Positions 37,129 to 44,697 of a stretch of 44,697 bases of DNA are shown piece by piece (position 1 is the first letter of the stretch; each line of letters begins with the position of its first letter). The stretch is from an uncultured Lachnospiraceae bacterium. Lineage in GTDB: Bacteria; Bacillota; Clostridia; Lachnospirales; Lachnospiraceae. The DNA lies in contig CANPZL010000015.1 of assembly GCA_947589055.1 (NCBI GenBank), positions 1 to 44,697 of the forward strand, read 5' to 3'. A program made the position numbers and the translations under genes. A model generated the notes under the pieces. The model saw nothing but the letters and a program-made list of their open reading frames with translations. It was not told where the DNA came from and did not search any database.

Positions 37129-38436
37129 CTATTTTTTTTGGATCACGATTACCCTTCCACGTAGATTCACCGATTCTATCAGACGATTATTCTCATAGGA
37201 ATAAATGGATTTTTTCTCACGGAACCTTTTGGATGCTAGAAAATCCGTCCATCTTCTGCTTAACTTTTGAATTCGCATTTCTACGTTTTGAAGCTTTGTA
37301 TTCCAAAACTGATACAATCTTTTAAATTCCTTCTGCTGTTCTTCCGATCCTTCTTTTTCCTCCTGCCACACTTTTATCTGTCGTTCCAAATCATTGCGCA
37401 TACGTTTTAAGCGTTCGCTTTCCTGCTTTAGCTCCGACAAGGTGTCATCTGGATACTGATCCATTTTCCATTCCTGATTCCGCCGCTCCCAGAATGCCTC
37501 CTGAATCGTCAAAAAGAATTCCTCCTCCATCAATCTATACAGTTTACTATCGATGTGCATTTTGTAAAAATCAAACTCGATTTCACTGCTTTCCAAGTCT
37601 TCCATTTCTCTTTTTGCCTTTGTCCGTTCTGTTTCCCATCTTTCCAGATATTGTGCGAGCATATCCCAATACGACTGCCAATCCACTTCATTGCCCAGCA
37701 GCTGATTGGCACGAAAAAGTTCTTGAAACATACCTTCCTGCAGATAACTGTTTTCTGGCCCGCCATAAATGTTTTGACTTCCTTCCAGTATATGCAAACG
37801 TTCGGTTTCTTCTCCTTCTTTTTTTCTTCGTTCGATCACGGCCCAATGAGCAGAAAGCATTTTTTCTCTCGGCACAACCTCAGCACCATTTTCCAGATTT
37901 GTGATCGGTTTCCCTTTATCAGCAAAATAAGGGAATAAAACATATGTTTCTTTTTCCTTTGCCAGTTCAAAAACATTCCGCATTTCGCTTTCATTTTGAA
38001 AGGGCAGCAGTGCAACCTGGATACCATACTGTGATAAATATTTATCACAATACTCCCGCCCGGTTCTTACCAGTTCCTGTGCATCAAACATCTCGCCCAG
38101 ACAGGAATATGCATTTTCCTTGGCATATGCCTCTAATGCAGAAGCCAGCTGTAATCCGTCCATATCTGTCAAGTCAGCCAATGCCATTGCCATAGCAAAG
38201 ATTCCGCAATTCGGTCCTGTCTGTTCCAACGGTTGAATAACACGCTGAACAACTGGGGAGTTGACCTCTTGCCCTATATGTATTCTCGCAGGGTATTCCG
38301 CCGAATATCGCACATCATTGGATAAGCTGCGTTCTGCTCTTTTAACCTGTCCTACATCAGCCGGCTTTCCTTTTCCACGGTTCTCTTCTTCGGTCATTTT
38401 ATATCTGTTTTCCGTATATTCCGCAACCATACCCAT
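37129..38436 (-). CDS. Papain-like cysteine-peptidase-fold effector candidate with coiled-coil insertion (paralogue A)
   Basis: A 435-aa protein with no signal peptide. The N-terminus carries NDVRY and PVVQR. A papain-like core follows: QTGPNCGIFA with probable nucleophile Cys77, then SAHWAVIE with His197, then RLHILEG. Residues about 255-410 are K/E/R-rich predicted coiled coil inserted before a final strand SVNLRGRVIVIQKK. The core and tail match the next two genes upstream. The frame is open to a TTG at 38475, but that start has no ribosome site. ATG at 38436 or 38430 is more likely, though the site is weak. Substrate and target are unknown; inhibitor or structural roles are possible if the triad is incomplete. 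Confidence 0.65.
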   Translation of the reverse strand: MGMVAEYTENRYKMTEEENRGKGKPADVGQVKRAERSLSNDVRYSAEYPARIHIGQEVNSPVVQRVIQPLEQTGPNCGIFAMAMALADLTDMDGLQLASALEAYAKENAYSCLGEMFDAQELVRTGREYCDKYLSQYGIQVALLPFQNESEMRNVFELAKEKETYVLFPYFADKGKPITNLENGAEVVPREKMLSAHWAVIERRKKEGEETERLHILEGSQNIYGGPENSYLQEGMFQELFRANQLLGNEVDWQSYWDMLAQYLERWETERTKAKREMEDLESSEIEFDFYKMHIDSKLYRLMEEEFFLTIQEAFWERRNQEWKMDQYPDDTLSELKQESERLKRMRNDLERQIKVWQEEKEGSEEQQKEFKRLYQFWNTKLQNVEMRIQKLSRRWTDFLASKRFREKKSIYSYENNRLIESVNLRGRVIVIQKK

Positions 38437-38458
38437 CACCAACACATTCCCTGTTTCT

Positions 38459-39943
38459 TCATTGTTTTTTCTCAATCAAAATGATCCGGTTTCGTAAATT
38501 TACCCGTTCTTTGACATTAAAACCATCCCCATATTCTAATATATCCGGATGTCTGTTCTGGATACGGGGGGAATTAAAAAATCTGGCACGATTTGTGATT
38601 GTTTTTTCAAGCAGTTCCTCGATCCGATTCTTTTCATCCGTCAATTCTTGGTGGTATTTTATAATCTTATTCCGCCATTCGAATTGTTCCATTCGTTGTG
38701 CTTCCTTTTGTACAATCTTTCTGTCCAATTCTTCCTTTTGCTTTTCTATCTTCTTTTGCAAACGATCAACCTTTATCTTATATTCCTGGCAATCCTGCCT
38801 GATCAGTTCCAGTTCCCGCTTACATTCATCATAATAATGTTTGGATTCCGTCATTTGCTGAATGTATGCCTCATATATAGGGCCGGAATCCTCCAACTGT
38901 TCCAGATAGGCTTCGTAGTACGGGCTTTCCAGCATATGATTATGCATTTCCCCGCATAGCAGCAACCGCTCCTTTTCTTTAAATTCCCATTCTCTTTTTT
39001 CAAACTCTTCCAGATATTTTTTCCATTCCCGTTCATTCCATTCGATACCCAGTTTTTTTAATTCTATCTCTTTATCCGGGGCTTCCATATCCAATAAGCG
39101 TTTTTCCGCCTTTTCTCCTTGTTTTTCTATTTTTTCAATCACCTTTCCCGCATGCTTTAACTGCTCTTTCATTCTAAGAATTGCAAGACTTTGACGATTC
39201 CAAAAATTTCCCCATACGATTTCATTATTCAAGCTCATATTCGCCGCAAATAATTTATCCATTCTTTCTGCATTTAAATAACTGTTTTCCGGTCCGTCGA
39301 ATACTTTTAGATGTCCTTCCAGCATATGAAGGCGGCTTTCCACTTCGCCTTCTTTTACTCTTCGTTCAATAACTGCCCAATGAGCAGAATCCATCTGATC
39401 CTTTGGAACCACCCCATATCCGGTAAACGGAATCGCATGTTCTGAAAAATAGGGAAACAATACATATTTTTCTTTTTCCTTTGCAAGATTGAAAATTTCC
39501 TCCATTCCGGTTCGGGTCTCAAAATTCAGCATTTGAAAATGGATACCGGCTTCCGGAAAATATCGTTCACAATATTCCTGTCCTGTCTTTAAAAGATTCT
39601 CTGCGTTAAACATTTCTCCGATAGACGTATATCCTTTTTCCCTTCCCAACTCCTCCATCTGGGCAGCAATCATTTCTCCCTTTTCGCCGGTCAGGTCTTC
39701 CAGAACCATTGCCACTGCAAATAAACCGCAGTTTGAACCGTTTTGAAGGATTGGTCTTAATACTCTCTGAACCACTGGGATTTCTCCCATTTGCTCCCGT
39801 TTAACAGCGTCTGCTTTTACAACGTATCGAACGTTTCCCGCCTTACTCCTTCGCTTTTTCTGTACGCCGGTATTTGCTACGGCTGCTTTTTGTTTATTAT
39901 TATGATCCGATTCCTTATTTCCTTGAATCATATTTTCATACAT
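38459..39943 (-). CDS. Papain-like cysteine-peptidase-fold effector candidate with coiled-coil insertion (paralogue B)
   Basis: A 494-aa protein without signal peptide. N-terminus with GNVRY (37-40) and PVVQR (56-60). Core: QNGSNCGLFA with Cys72, VLFPYF, SAHWAVIE with His188, RLHMLEG, and FDGPENSYL. A long charged coiled coil (about 245-460) precedes the conserved last strand ERVNLRNRIILIEKK. It is closely related to the gene downstream along the whole core, so they arose by tandem duplication. ATG at 39943 follows GGGAGG by 8 bases; the frame is open to 40039 without a better site. A TTGACA promoter lies 80-110 bases upstream. Confidence 0.7.
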   Translation of the reverse strand: MYENMIQGNKESDHNNKQKAAVANTGVQKKRRSKAGNVRYVVKADAVKREQMGEIPVVQRVLRPILQNGSNCGLFAVAMVLEDLTGEKGEMIAAQMEELGREKGYTSIGEMFNAENLLKTGQEYCERYFPEAGIHFQMLNFETRTGMEEIFNLAKEKEKYVLFPYFSEHAIPFTGYGVVPKDQMDSAHWAVIERRVKEGEVESRLHMLEGHLKVFDGPENSYLNAERMDKLFAANMSLNNEIVWGNFWNRQSLAILRMKEQLKHAGKVIEKIEKQGEKAEKRLLDMEAPDKEIELKKLGIEWNEREWKKYLEEFEKREWEFKEKERLLLCGEMHNHMLESPYYEAYLEQLEDSGPIYEAYIQQMTESKHYYDECKRELELIRQDCQEYKIKVDRLQKKIEKQKEELDRKIVQKEAQRMEQFEWRNKIIKYHQELTDEKNRIEELLEKTITNRARFFNSPRIQNRHPDILEYGDGFNVKERVNLRNRIILIEKKQ

Positions 39944-40023
39944 AATATTTCCTCCCGTTGCATCAAACCTCATAGGAAACTGCATGAATTTTAAGTTATC
40001 TATACTTCTACTTTTGTAAAAAT

Positions 40024-40053
40024 ATCTTATCATGGACAAAAACCTTATGTCAA
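40024..40053 (-). promoter_or_regulatory. Promoter of the paralogue B - paralogue A - amidase unit
   Basis: Minus-strand consensus TTGACA (40053-40048), an 18-base spacer and TAAGAT (40029-40024), 81 bases before the ATG of paralogue B. Confidence 0.7.
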
Positions 40054-40105
40054 CTATTGAAACTATCCATTTTCTTTGTCACATCATAGTCTAAGATGAC
40101 GGTTT

Positions 40106-41062
40106 CTATGCTCCTCTTTTGATCAAAACAGCCCTTCCCCGCAGATTAACCTTTTCGAATAAATTGACAATATCAAGATAACGGGTGGGGTGAATATTCC
40201 CTCCTAATGTCCAAAGATAATTCCAATACCGCCTTGAACATGCAAATTCAGCTTTGCTTCCTGCATCTAGCGAAAAATACACATTCCAATTCATCGCTTC
40301 TCCTAAAAGCATATTGGAATCAAATAATTGTTGAAGTCTGTTATCCAAATCCAAGTAACTATTATCCGGCCCGTTAAAAATTTTACCACATCCCTCTAAG
40401 ATATGCAGCCTGCCATTTTCTCCATTCCCCTCCTGTATATTTTCTATCACAGACCAATGAGCTCTATACATATCCCCTGCTGTCGCTTGTCCAGCATATA
40501 AGGGATTAACCGGACTAAAATCCATGTTTGCATAATATGGAAACAACACATAGGCTTTACCTTCTTCAGCCTCATTGAATATAGTCTGCATCTCTTCCAT
40601 AGAATCAAATGTTTTTATCTCTGCCCGGATACCAGTTCCTGCCTCACCGATTTCATTACAAAAATCATTAATCGCCTCTGCTAACAAATTGGCGTCAAAC
40701 GCTTCACCGATGGCAGAATATCCCTTTTCCTTCATATCCATTTCCAGTTTCCCGGCAATCATTTCTCCCTGCGTTTTATAATTGCCGCCCAGCAGATCTG
40801 CCAACGCCATTGCCGCTGCAAACATCCCGCAATTTGCTCCGGTTTGACGAATCAGCATCAGTTTTTTCTGCAATACAGATGGTTCCTGATCCGGAGCAGA
40901 CTTCTTTTCCCTTAACTGATACCGAACATCACTGGTTTTTCGCTGATATACCATATCGTCGTTTACAAGTGACTGCCAATCTATTGATGGATACATCTTA
41001 TTCTTCTTCTGACTGAGTGATTCTTGCTTATTCAATTCCCGTTTTACAGTTTTTTCAAACAT
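40106..41062 (-). CDS. Papain-like cysteine-peptidase-fold effector candidate, short form (paralogue C)
   Basis: A 318-aa protein without signal peptide, the minimal member of the trio. SDVRY (44-48) opens the shared N-terminal motif. The core shows RQTGANCGMFA with Cys78, VLFPYY, RAHWSVIE with His202, RLHILEG and FNGPDNSYL. The last strand KVNLRGRAVLIKR follows directly, with no coiled coil. This shows that the coiled coil of paralogues A and B is an insertion into one domain. AGGGAT precedes the ATG, 10 bases after the 709-aa gene, so the two are cotranscribed. The order Cys-His-acidic fits a C39/papain-like fold rather than Ulp1/YopJ, where His comes first. Confidence 0.7.
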   Translation of the reverse strand: MFEKTVKRELNKQESLSQKKNKMYPSIDWQSLVNDDMVYQRKTSDVRYQLREKKSAPDQEPSVLQKKLMLIRQTGANCGMFAAAMALADLLGGNYKTQGEMIAGKLEMDMKEKGYSAIGEAFDANLLAEAINDFCNEIGEAGTGIRAEIKTFDSMEEMQTIFNEAEEGKAYVLFPYYANMDFSPVNPLYAGQATAGDMYRAHWSVIENIQEGNGENGRLHILEGCGKIFNGPDNSYLDLDNRLQQLFDSNMLLGEAMNWNVYFSLDAGSKAEFACSRRYWNYLWTLGGNIHPTRYLDIVNLFEKVNLRGRAVLIKRGA

Positions 41063-41072
41063 TTCAGTATCC

Positions 41073-43202
41073 CTATGATTCTACCTTTACCGGTACAAAC
41101 AATCCTACCGGATTATCTCCCTCATAACGCAGTCTCGGCAAAAATAACGCTACTGCGCAAGAAGGTTCCGCACCCTGATTATAGACGACAGGGATAGCCC
41201 TTCCGCCCTGTACATAGATGTAGACCTTTATCTGTATTCCATAAAGTTCAGCAAATTTCCGGATATGATCCAATGTGACCGGTTCCGTATCATCCAAGTC
41301 AACGCCGTCCTTCTGTCGAAAATCCTCCCGAAGCTGCTCCGGTGATAAGCCCGGTGCTACTACCGCCCTTACACAGGCAAAGAAATTATTGTTTCCGCCT
41401 ACCGTTTCTCCCAGTACCGGGTTAGCAGTTATCAACTGGAATTTCTGTCCCATATTACCTCTTTGAGGAATCTCCATAATCGTTTCAAACTCACTTGGAT
41501 AAACCGTTACGATTTCTTCCTCCGCTTCACTTTCCTTTTGGATAAAATCCGGTAACACCTTCAGCGGAATCATAATCTGTATTTTAAAAACCACTTGCCT
41601 GATATAATTCCAAAGTGCCTCACTATCTGTCTTAAATTGATCAATACGTGCACCCAGTTTTACATGGGCAAATGCCAGTTCCGCTGCTGTACGAGCGGCT
41701 ATCCCTTCCAATATGTGAGGGCCATAAAGAAAATTACTTCCTAATTCCCGTTCCTTAAAATGTACCGATGTATCACCCGTATTAAAAAAGGTCATTTTTT
41801 TTAAGGAATTCTGAAAATTCATCAAACTACTGTACATAATATCAAAATCCATTTCATCCCCATCTGGAATTTCTGTCGTCGTATAAGGAGGTTGCAAATC
41901 ATCGTATGGATCATTTGTAATCACATCACGTTTTATTATTTCTTCCTTGTCATTTTTTGTAAAAGCATATGGATGCGAGTTGTATGTCGTATCAGCCAGA
42001 TCATTCATGATTGCCCATGCATCATTTAAAATAGAATCACTACCGCCCAATGCCTTTGTATATCGGTTTTTACCAAAACGAGAATTTCGTAAAGGAGCAT
42101 TTGCCTTTTCCAGAAAACAAAAAACAAAACCGGTATTTCCAATTCCAACCTTATCAAATTCCTGTGTTTTATCTGCTCCAAAGGTTTCACTATTGATATT
42201 TAACAAATTACGGGGAGTACCCCTTAGCATTCCAGATTCCCGTAACTGGTCATTGGATTCCAGAGTAGTCAGATACGTTGCATGGCTATAATGTGCCAGC
42301 ATTCCTTCTGATTTTATTACAGTTTTTACCTGTTCCTTTATCGTATAAAAGGTTTTTAAAAGATAATCCCTATCTGTCGCTTCCGCCAAGGATTCTCCAA
42401 ACAAATCATCCAAAAAATGCAGATGTTTCTCGGAAAGAGCTTTTATTTTCCCTTTTACACTCATCCCGGCCAAATCAGGCTGAAAGCTCTCGATGATCTT
42501 CCAGTAATATCCATTTTCCATGGCATCATATGGAGCATGGGAACGTATTACCTCTGTCGTATAAAAAGGAAAGACCATATAGTTTTTTATGATCTTTATT
42601 TCACGATCGATGATTTTTTTAGTTTCCTCCCTTAAGGATATATTCTGTCCCTGAAATTGGGCGGCAAAATCTCTGGCTTCCGTCAGCAGGTTAATTGCAA
42701 ACATTGTATTTTTTACTGAAAGCGCATCGTATTTTACAATCAAGCGATATACACATCCGGCATTCTCATCATACACAATCTGTTTCCATAAAGACGGACG
42801 TTTTAACGGGAGCAGCATATTCTGATTTAAGACGATATGCATTTCTGTATGAATCAATTTCATCGCCTGTGCATATTTAAATTCCGAGTGTCTGGAAAGC
42901 CTTTCATTTATTTGTTTTAAAATCTGCATCTGATCTGACTTTGTCAAATCCGTATTCTCCAGATCATCATATTGCTCTGCATAAGCCAAAATCTCCTGAT
43001 CCGTAATCTGTAATTGTTGCAGCTCCTGCTGCAGGCTTCTTATACTTTTCGCCTGGCGAATATTGGGAAGTCCTTTTTCCTGCCTTGCAGATGTATAACG
43101 AGCCTCCCTTTTATCCTCTACCTTTTTTTGCTTACAGTCAAACGTCTGCTTTTGATTCTGTTCCTGTACGGAACTTTCTTTTTCCTTCTTATATGAAAAC
43201 AT
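41073..43202 (-). CDS. Large multidomain effector-like protein of unknown function
   Basis: A 709-aa protein without signal peptide or membrane helix. A lysine/glutamate/glutamine-rich head contains EARY (33-36), matching the [D/N]VRY motif of its neighbours. Residues about 45-300 are mainly helical. Residues about 300-370 (AHYSHATYLTTL...GFVFCFLE) recall the start of His-Tyr-type ADP-ribosyltransferase domains, but no convincing catalytic Glu could be placed. Residues 602-709 (GGNNNFFACVRAV, then KFAELYGIQIKVY) resemble an OTU fold in which the Cys and His would be missing. Both ideas are weak. It heads a leftward pair with paralogue C; only a poor ribosome site (AAAGGG) precedes the ATG. 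Confidence 0.6.
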   Translation of the reverse strand: MFSYKKEKESSVQEQNQKQTFDCKQKKVEDKREARYTSARQEKGLPNIRQAKSIRSLQQELQQLQITDQEILAYAEQYDDLENTDLTKSDQMQILKQINERLSRHSEFKYAQAMKLIHTEMHIVLNQNMLLPLKRPSLWKQIVYDENAGCVYRLIVKYDALSVKNTMFAINLLTEARDFAAQFQGQNISLREETKKIIDREIKIIKNYMVFPFYTTEVIRSHAPYDAMENGYYWKIIESFQPDLAGMSVKGKIKALSEKHLHFLDDLFGESLAEATDRDYLLKTFYTIKEQVKTVIKSEGMLAHYSHATYLTTLESNDQLRESGMLRGTPRNLLNINSETFGADKTQEFDKVGIGNTGFVFCFLEKANAPLRNSRFGKNRYTKALGGSDSILNDAWAIMNDLADTTYNSHPYAFTKNDKEEIIKRDVITNDPYDDLQPPYTTTEIPDGDEMDFDIMYSSLMNFQNSLKKMTFFNTGDTSVHFKERELGSNFLYGPHILEGIAARTAAELAFAHVKLGARIDQFKTDSEALWNYIRQVVFKIQIMIPLKVLPDFIQKESEAEEEIVTVYPSEFETIMEIPQRGNMGQKFQLITANPVLGETVGGNNNFFACVRAVVAPGLSPEQLREDFRQKDGVDLDDTEPVTLDHIRKFAELYGIQIKVYIYVQGGRAIPVVYNQGAEPSCAVALFLPRLRYEGDNPVGLFVPVKVES

Positions 43203-43271
43203 ACCCTTTCACTGCTTTCTTCATCGTTAAATCATTTTCGTTTATAAAATAACCCATTCTTATTTTATTCT

Positions 43272-43295
43272 TTAACAATTAACATTTTCTTAACA
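43272..43295 (+). promoter_or_regulatory. PhoP-box-like TTAACA repeats near the 709-aa gene
   Basis: TTAACA occurs at 43272-43277, 43279-43284 and 43290-43295. The last two are spaced by 5 bases (11-base period), the arrangement bound by OmpR/PhoP-type response regulators in Firmicutes. It lies 70-93 bases upstream of the minus-strand 709-aa gene. Confidence 0.5.
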
Positions 43296-43342
43296 GTTCT
43301 GAAGGCAATATTCTATTGTTTTTTCAATTAAGCAGCCATTAT

Positions 43343-43372
43343 TTGTTAATCCTTTGTTAAGTCCCCTATAGT
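43343..43372 (+). promoter_or_regulatory. Promoter of the zinc-peptidase gene
   Basis: TTGTTA (43343-43348), an 18-base spacer and TATAGT (43367-43372), 41 bases before the ATG. Its -35 and spacer coincide with a second TTAACA direct repeat. Confidence 0.55.
43344..43360 (-). promoter_or_regulatory. PhoP-box-like TTAACA-N5-TTAACA repeat over the zinc-peptidase promoter
   Basis: On the minus strand TTAACA (43360-43355), 5 bases, TTAACA (43349-43344). The 11-base period is the same as in the element at 43272-43295, in opposite orientation, and it overlaps the -35 box. Confidence 0.5.
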
Positions 43373-43413
43373 ATATTAAAAATGCCTATTCTTTATATAA
43401 AAAGGAGCCAGTC

Positions 43414-44598
43414 ATGCACGAATTTATTAAAAAAACTGATTTCGATTTTCAACTGCTACCGCAATCTTCCACCTCCAAGAATCGGATGTATTTGAACCAA
43501 AACATGCAGCCTGTCTCTTCCCGTTGTCAGCCTGTACAGAAACAAAAAGATGTTCGCTATGATATTTCAGCCATTTCAAACAATACACCAAATATCGTAC
43601 AATTCCTGATGAATTTCCCTCAGCTTTTAAATGATCTTTGCACAAATGCGATACCGCTGCTTCCTGTTGACCGGCAAAGCTCTATAACCCAGAAAATTTA
43701 TGATCTTAAACAATCCCCCGACAGTGAGGCGAAAAAACTGTTATGCCTTACAAATATTATAAACGAGTATTCCTCCGATACAAATGATTTTCCATCTACA
43801 GCTTATGAATGTATCTTAAAATACTATGGGATTCAAGTAAATCCATACGACTCTATCGTGTCCAGACAGTCAATGGAAATCCACTATAGTAATAATGATG
43901 GCTTTAATATTCCTCCTGAAGATATTACCGAAGAATATCTTCATCAACTTTTTATTCGAGATAAGAAAAATATCATTGATGATCTGAATTCCTTATACCA
44001 AACTCCCACTGGAAACCAGCTGCTTCAGCTGATTGCAGAAGGTACTGCAAAAGGAAAGACAACTTCCATTTATGTTGGATTCAATATAGCGGGAGTTTCA
44101 ACTGATTTTATCCACCCGCATAATACTAGATTTCAAGATACAAACGGTCAAATCCCCGGTTCGGGGAGTTCTAGTCTAGTCTGTCTGACCTCCCATGAAC
44201 AACAACCGTTTTTACTTCATGCTTATAATGAAGCGGGGATAGAAACGATCGAAGAACCCTTAATTGTCCTTGCCCATGAATTAATTCATGTTCTGCATGC
44301 CCAAAAAGGCGTTCGGCCAAGCGAAAATACGGCTCTCTGGTTCTCCCCTCCCTCTTCTGAACATGTTGGAAGCATTGATTTAGATTCTTGGCTTGATTTT
44401 ACGCTAAATGCCTCTGACTTTTCTACTATCCTCAGCCAGTATAAAGATATTTTTTTCAATGCTACTCCGGATGATATTCCGACCACCGGTATTTTATATA
44501 ATCAGATCCGTTATCCAGAGCCTTTAAACCAACTGCGTCACATTCATGAAAACGCAATCCGCAGGGAACTGAATATGAAGCTTCGAGAAAAGTATTAA
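43414..44598 (+). CDS. M91/NleD-like zinc metallopeptidase effector candidate
   Basis: A 394-aa protein without signal peptide. DVRY (46-49) repeats the N-terminal motif of the divergent genes. The catalytic region has HELIH (288-292) inside LIVLAHELIHVLHAQKG, and the C-terminus ENAIRRELNMKLREKY resembles the conserved end of the M91 (NleD) family, whose T3SS member cleaves host MAP kinases; Glu379 may be the third ligand. Residues 1-200 are not recognised. AAAGGAG sits 7 bases before the ATG, and the promoter overlaps TTAACA repeats shared with the divergent operon, so co-regulation is likely. A housekeeping role seems unlikely. The gene converges on a partial membrane gene 15 bases away. 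Confidence 0.75.
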   Translation: MHEFIKKTDFDFQLLPQSSTSKNRMYLNQNMQPVSSRCQPVQKQKDVRYDISAISNNTPNIVQFLMNFPQLLNDLCTNAIPLLPVDRQSSITQKIYDLKQSPDSEAKKLLCLTNIINEYSSDTNDFPSTAYECILKYYGIQVNPYDSIVSRQSMEIHYSNNDGFNIPPEDITEEYLHQLFIRDKKNIIDDLNSLYQTPTGNQLLQLIAEGTAKGKTTSIYVGFNIAGVSTDFIHPHNTRFQDTNGQIPGSGSSSLVCLTSHEQQPFLLHAYNEAGIETIEEPLIVLAHELIHVLHAQKGVRPSENTALWFSPPSSEHVGSIDLDSWLDFTLNASDFSTILSQYKDIFFNATPDDIPTTGILYNQIRYPEPLNQLRHIHENAIRRELNMKLREKY

Positions 44599-44613
44599 AC
44601 AGAACGACTGAGA

Positions 44614-44697
44614 TTACAAAAGGGTTCTCTTTTTCAAGATTCGCCATACCAAAAGAATAGCAATGCATAATCCGATGCCCCAGCGAATCCACATATG
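44614..44697 (-). CDS. C-terminal end of a membrane-anchored protein (partial, runs off the window)
   Basis: A minus-strand frame enters from the right edge and ends at TAA (44616-44614). The visible 27 residues contain one hydrophobic helix (GIGLCIAILLVW) followed by a basic tail RILKKRTLL, typical of a membrane helix with a cytoplasmic stop-transfer end. The upstream part lies outside the window, so the product cannot be named. An internal Met near the edge would allow a very short protein instead, but the frame is open to the border. Confidence 0.45.
   Translation of the reverse strand, partial: HMWIRWGIGLCIAILLVWRILKKRTLL

Noticed and set aside
37129..41062. Ulp1/YopJ-type peptidases because of the NCGIF/NCGLF motif
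   Set aside because: In those families the His precedes the Cys. Here Cys comes first and His about 115-125 residues later, which fits papain/C39 order.

Overview
The window looks like a chromosomal stretch from a low-to-medium-GC Clostridia bacterium, most likely a Lachnospiraceae-type gut Firmicute. Grounds: strong AGGAGG-type ribosome sites, sigma-A-like promoters, intrinsic terminators with U-tracts, an LCP (LytR-CpsA-Psr) protein, a GH25 lysozyme, T/E/S-rich linkers and DUF4214-like repeats on cell-wall hydrolases. This is family-level inference. Almost everything is on the minus strand; only the tRNA, manC-gmd-rmd and one metallopeptidase gene are on the plus strand. No gene-free stretch exceeds about 250 bases. 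No CRISPR array, insertion sequence or phage module was seen.

Layout. (1) 1-3.8 kb: 3' end of a tRNA with a CAT anticodon, then a leftward wall operon (LCP protein, alpha/beta hydrolase, GH25 lysozyme). (2) 3.8-12.4 kb: sugar-precursor genes: glmS, a phosphohexomutase, manC-gmd-rmd (GDP-mannose to GDP-D-rhamnose) and ugd (UDP-glucuronate). (3) 12.5-34.8 kb: a leftward surface-glycan locus. It holds CDP-3,6-dideoxyhexose genes (rfbF, rfbG, rfbH), a GtrA flippase-like protein, an unusual aldolase fusion, a HAD phosphatase, a thiamine-diphosphate enzyme like YerE, an epimerase/reductase, two polyprenyl-phosphate-type GT2 enzymes, four multi-spanning GT-C-like proteins, a three-domain glycosyltransferase, a secreted glucosaminidase and a small DUF4214-like protein. 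(4) 35.0-37.1 kb: a secreted amidase with DUF4214-like repeats. (5) 37.1-44.7 kb: a cluster of five signal-less effector- or toxin-like proteins sharing a short N-terminal [D/N/E]-[V/A]-R-Y motif. Three are papain-like cysteine peptidase paralogues, one is an M91/NleD-like zinc peptidase and one is a large multidomain protein. The window ends in the C-terminus of a membrane-anchored protein.

How it fits together. Regions 2 and 3 can supply D-rhamnose, glucuronate and a CDP-linked 3,6-dideoxyhexose that may be extended to a branched sugar by the TPP enzyme. Membrane glycosyltransferases and GtrA would attach sugars outside the membrane, and the LCP protein could ligate glycan to peptidoglycan. 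No Wzx/Wzy or ABC exporter and no ddhD-type reductase is present, so the pathway needs partners elsewhere. The two most novel-looking systems are the branched-dideoxysugar cassette and the effector-like cluster, whose divergent control region carries PhoP-box-like TTAACA repeats.
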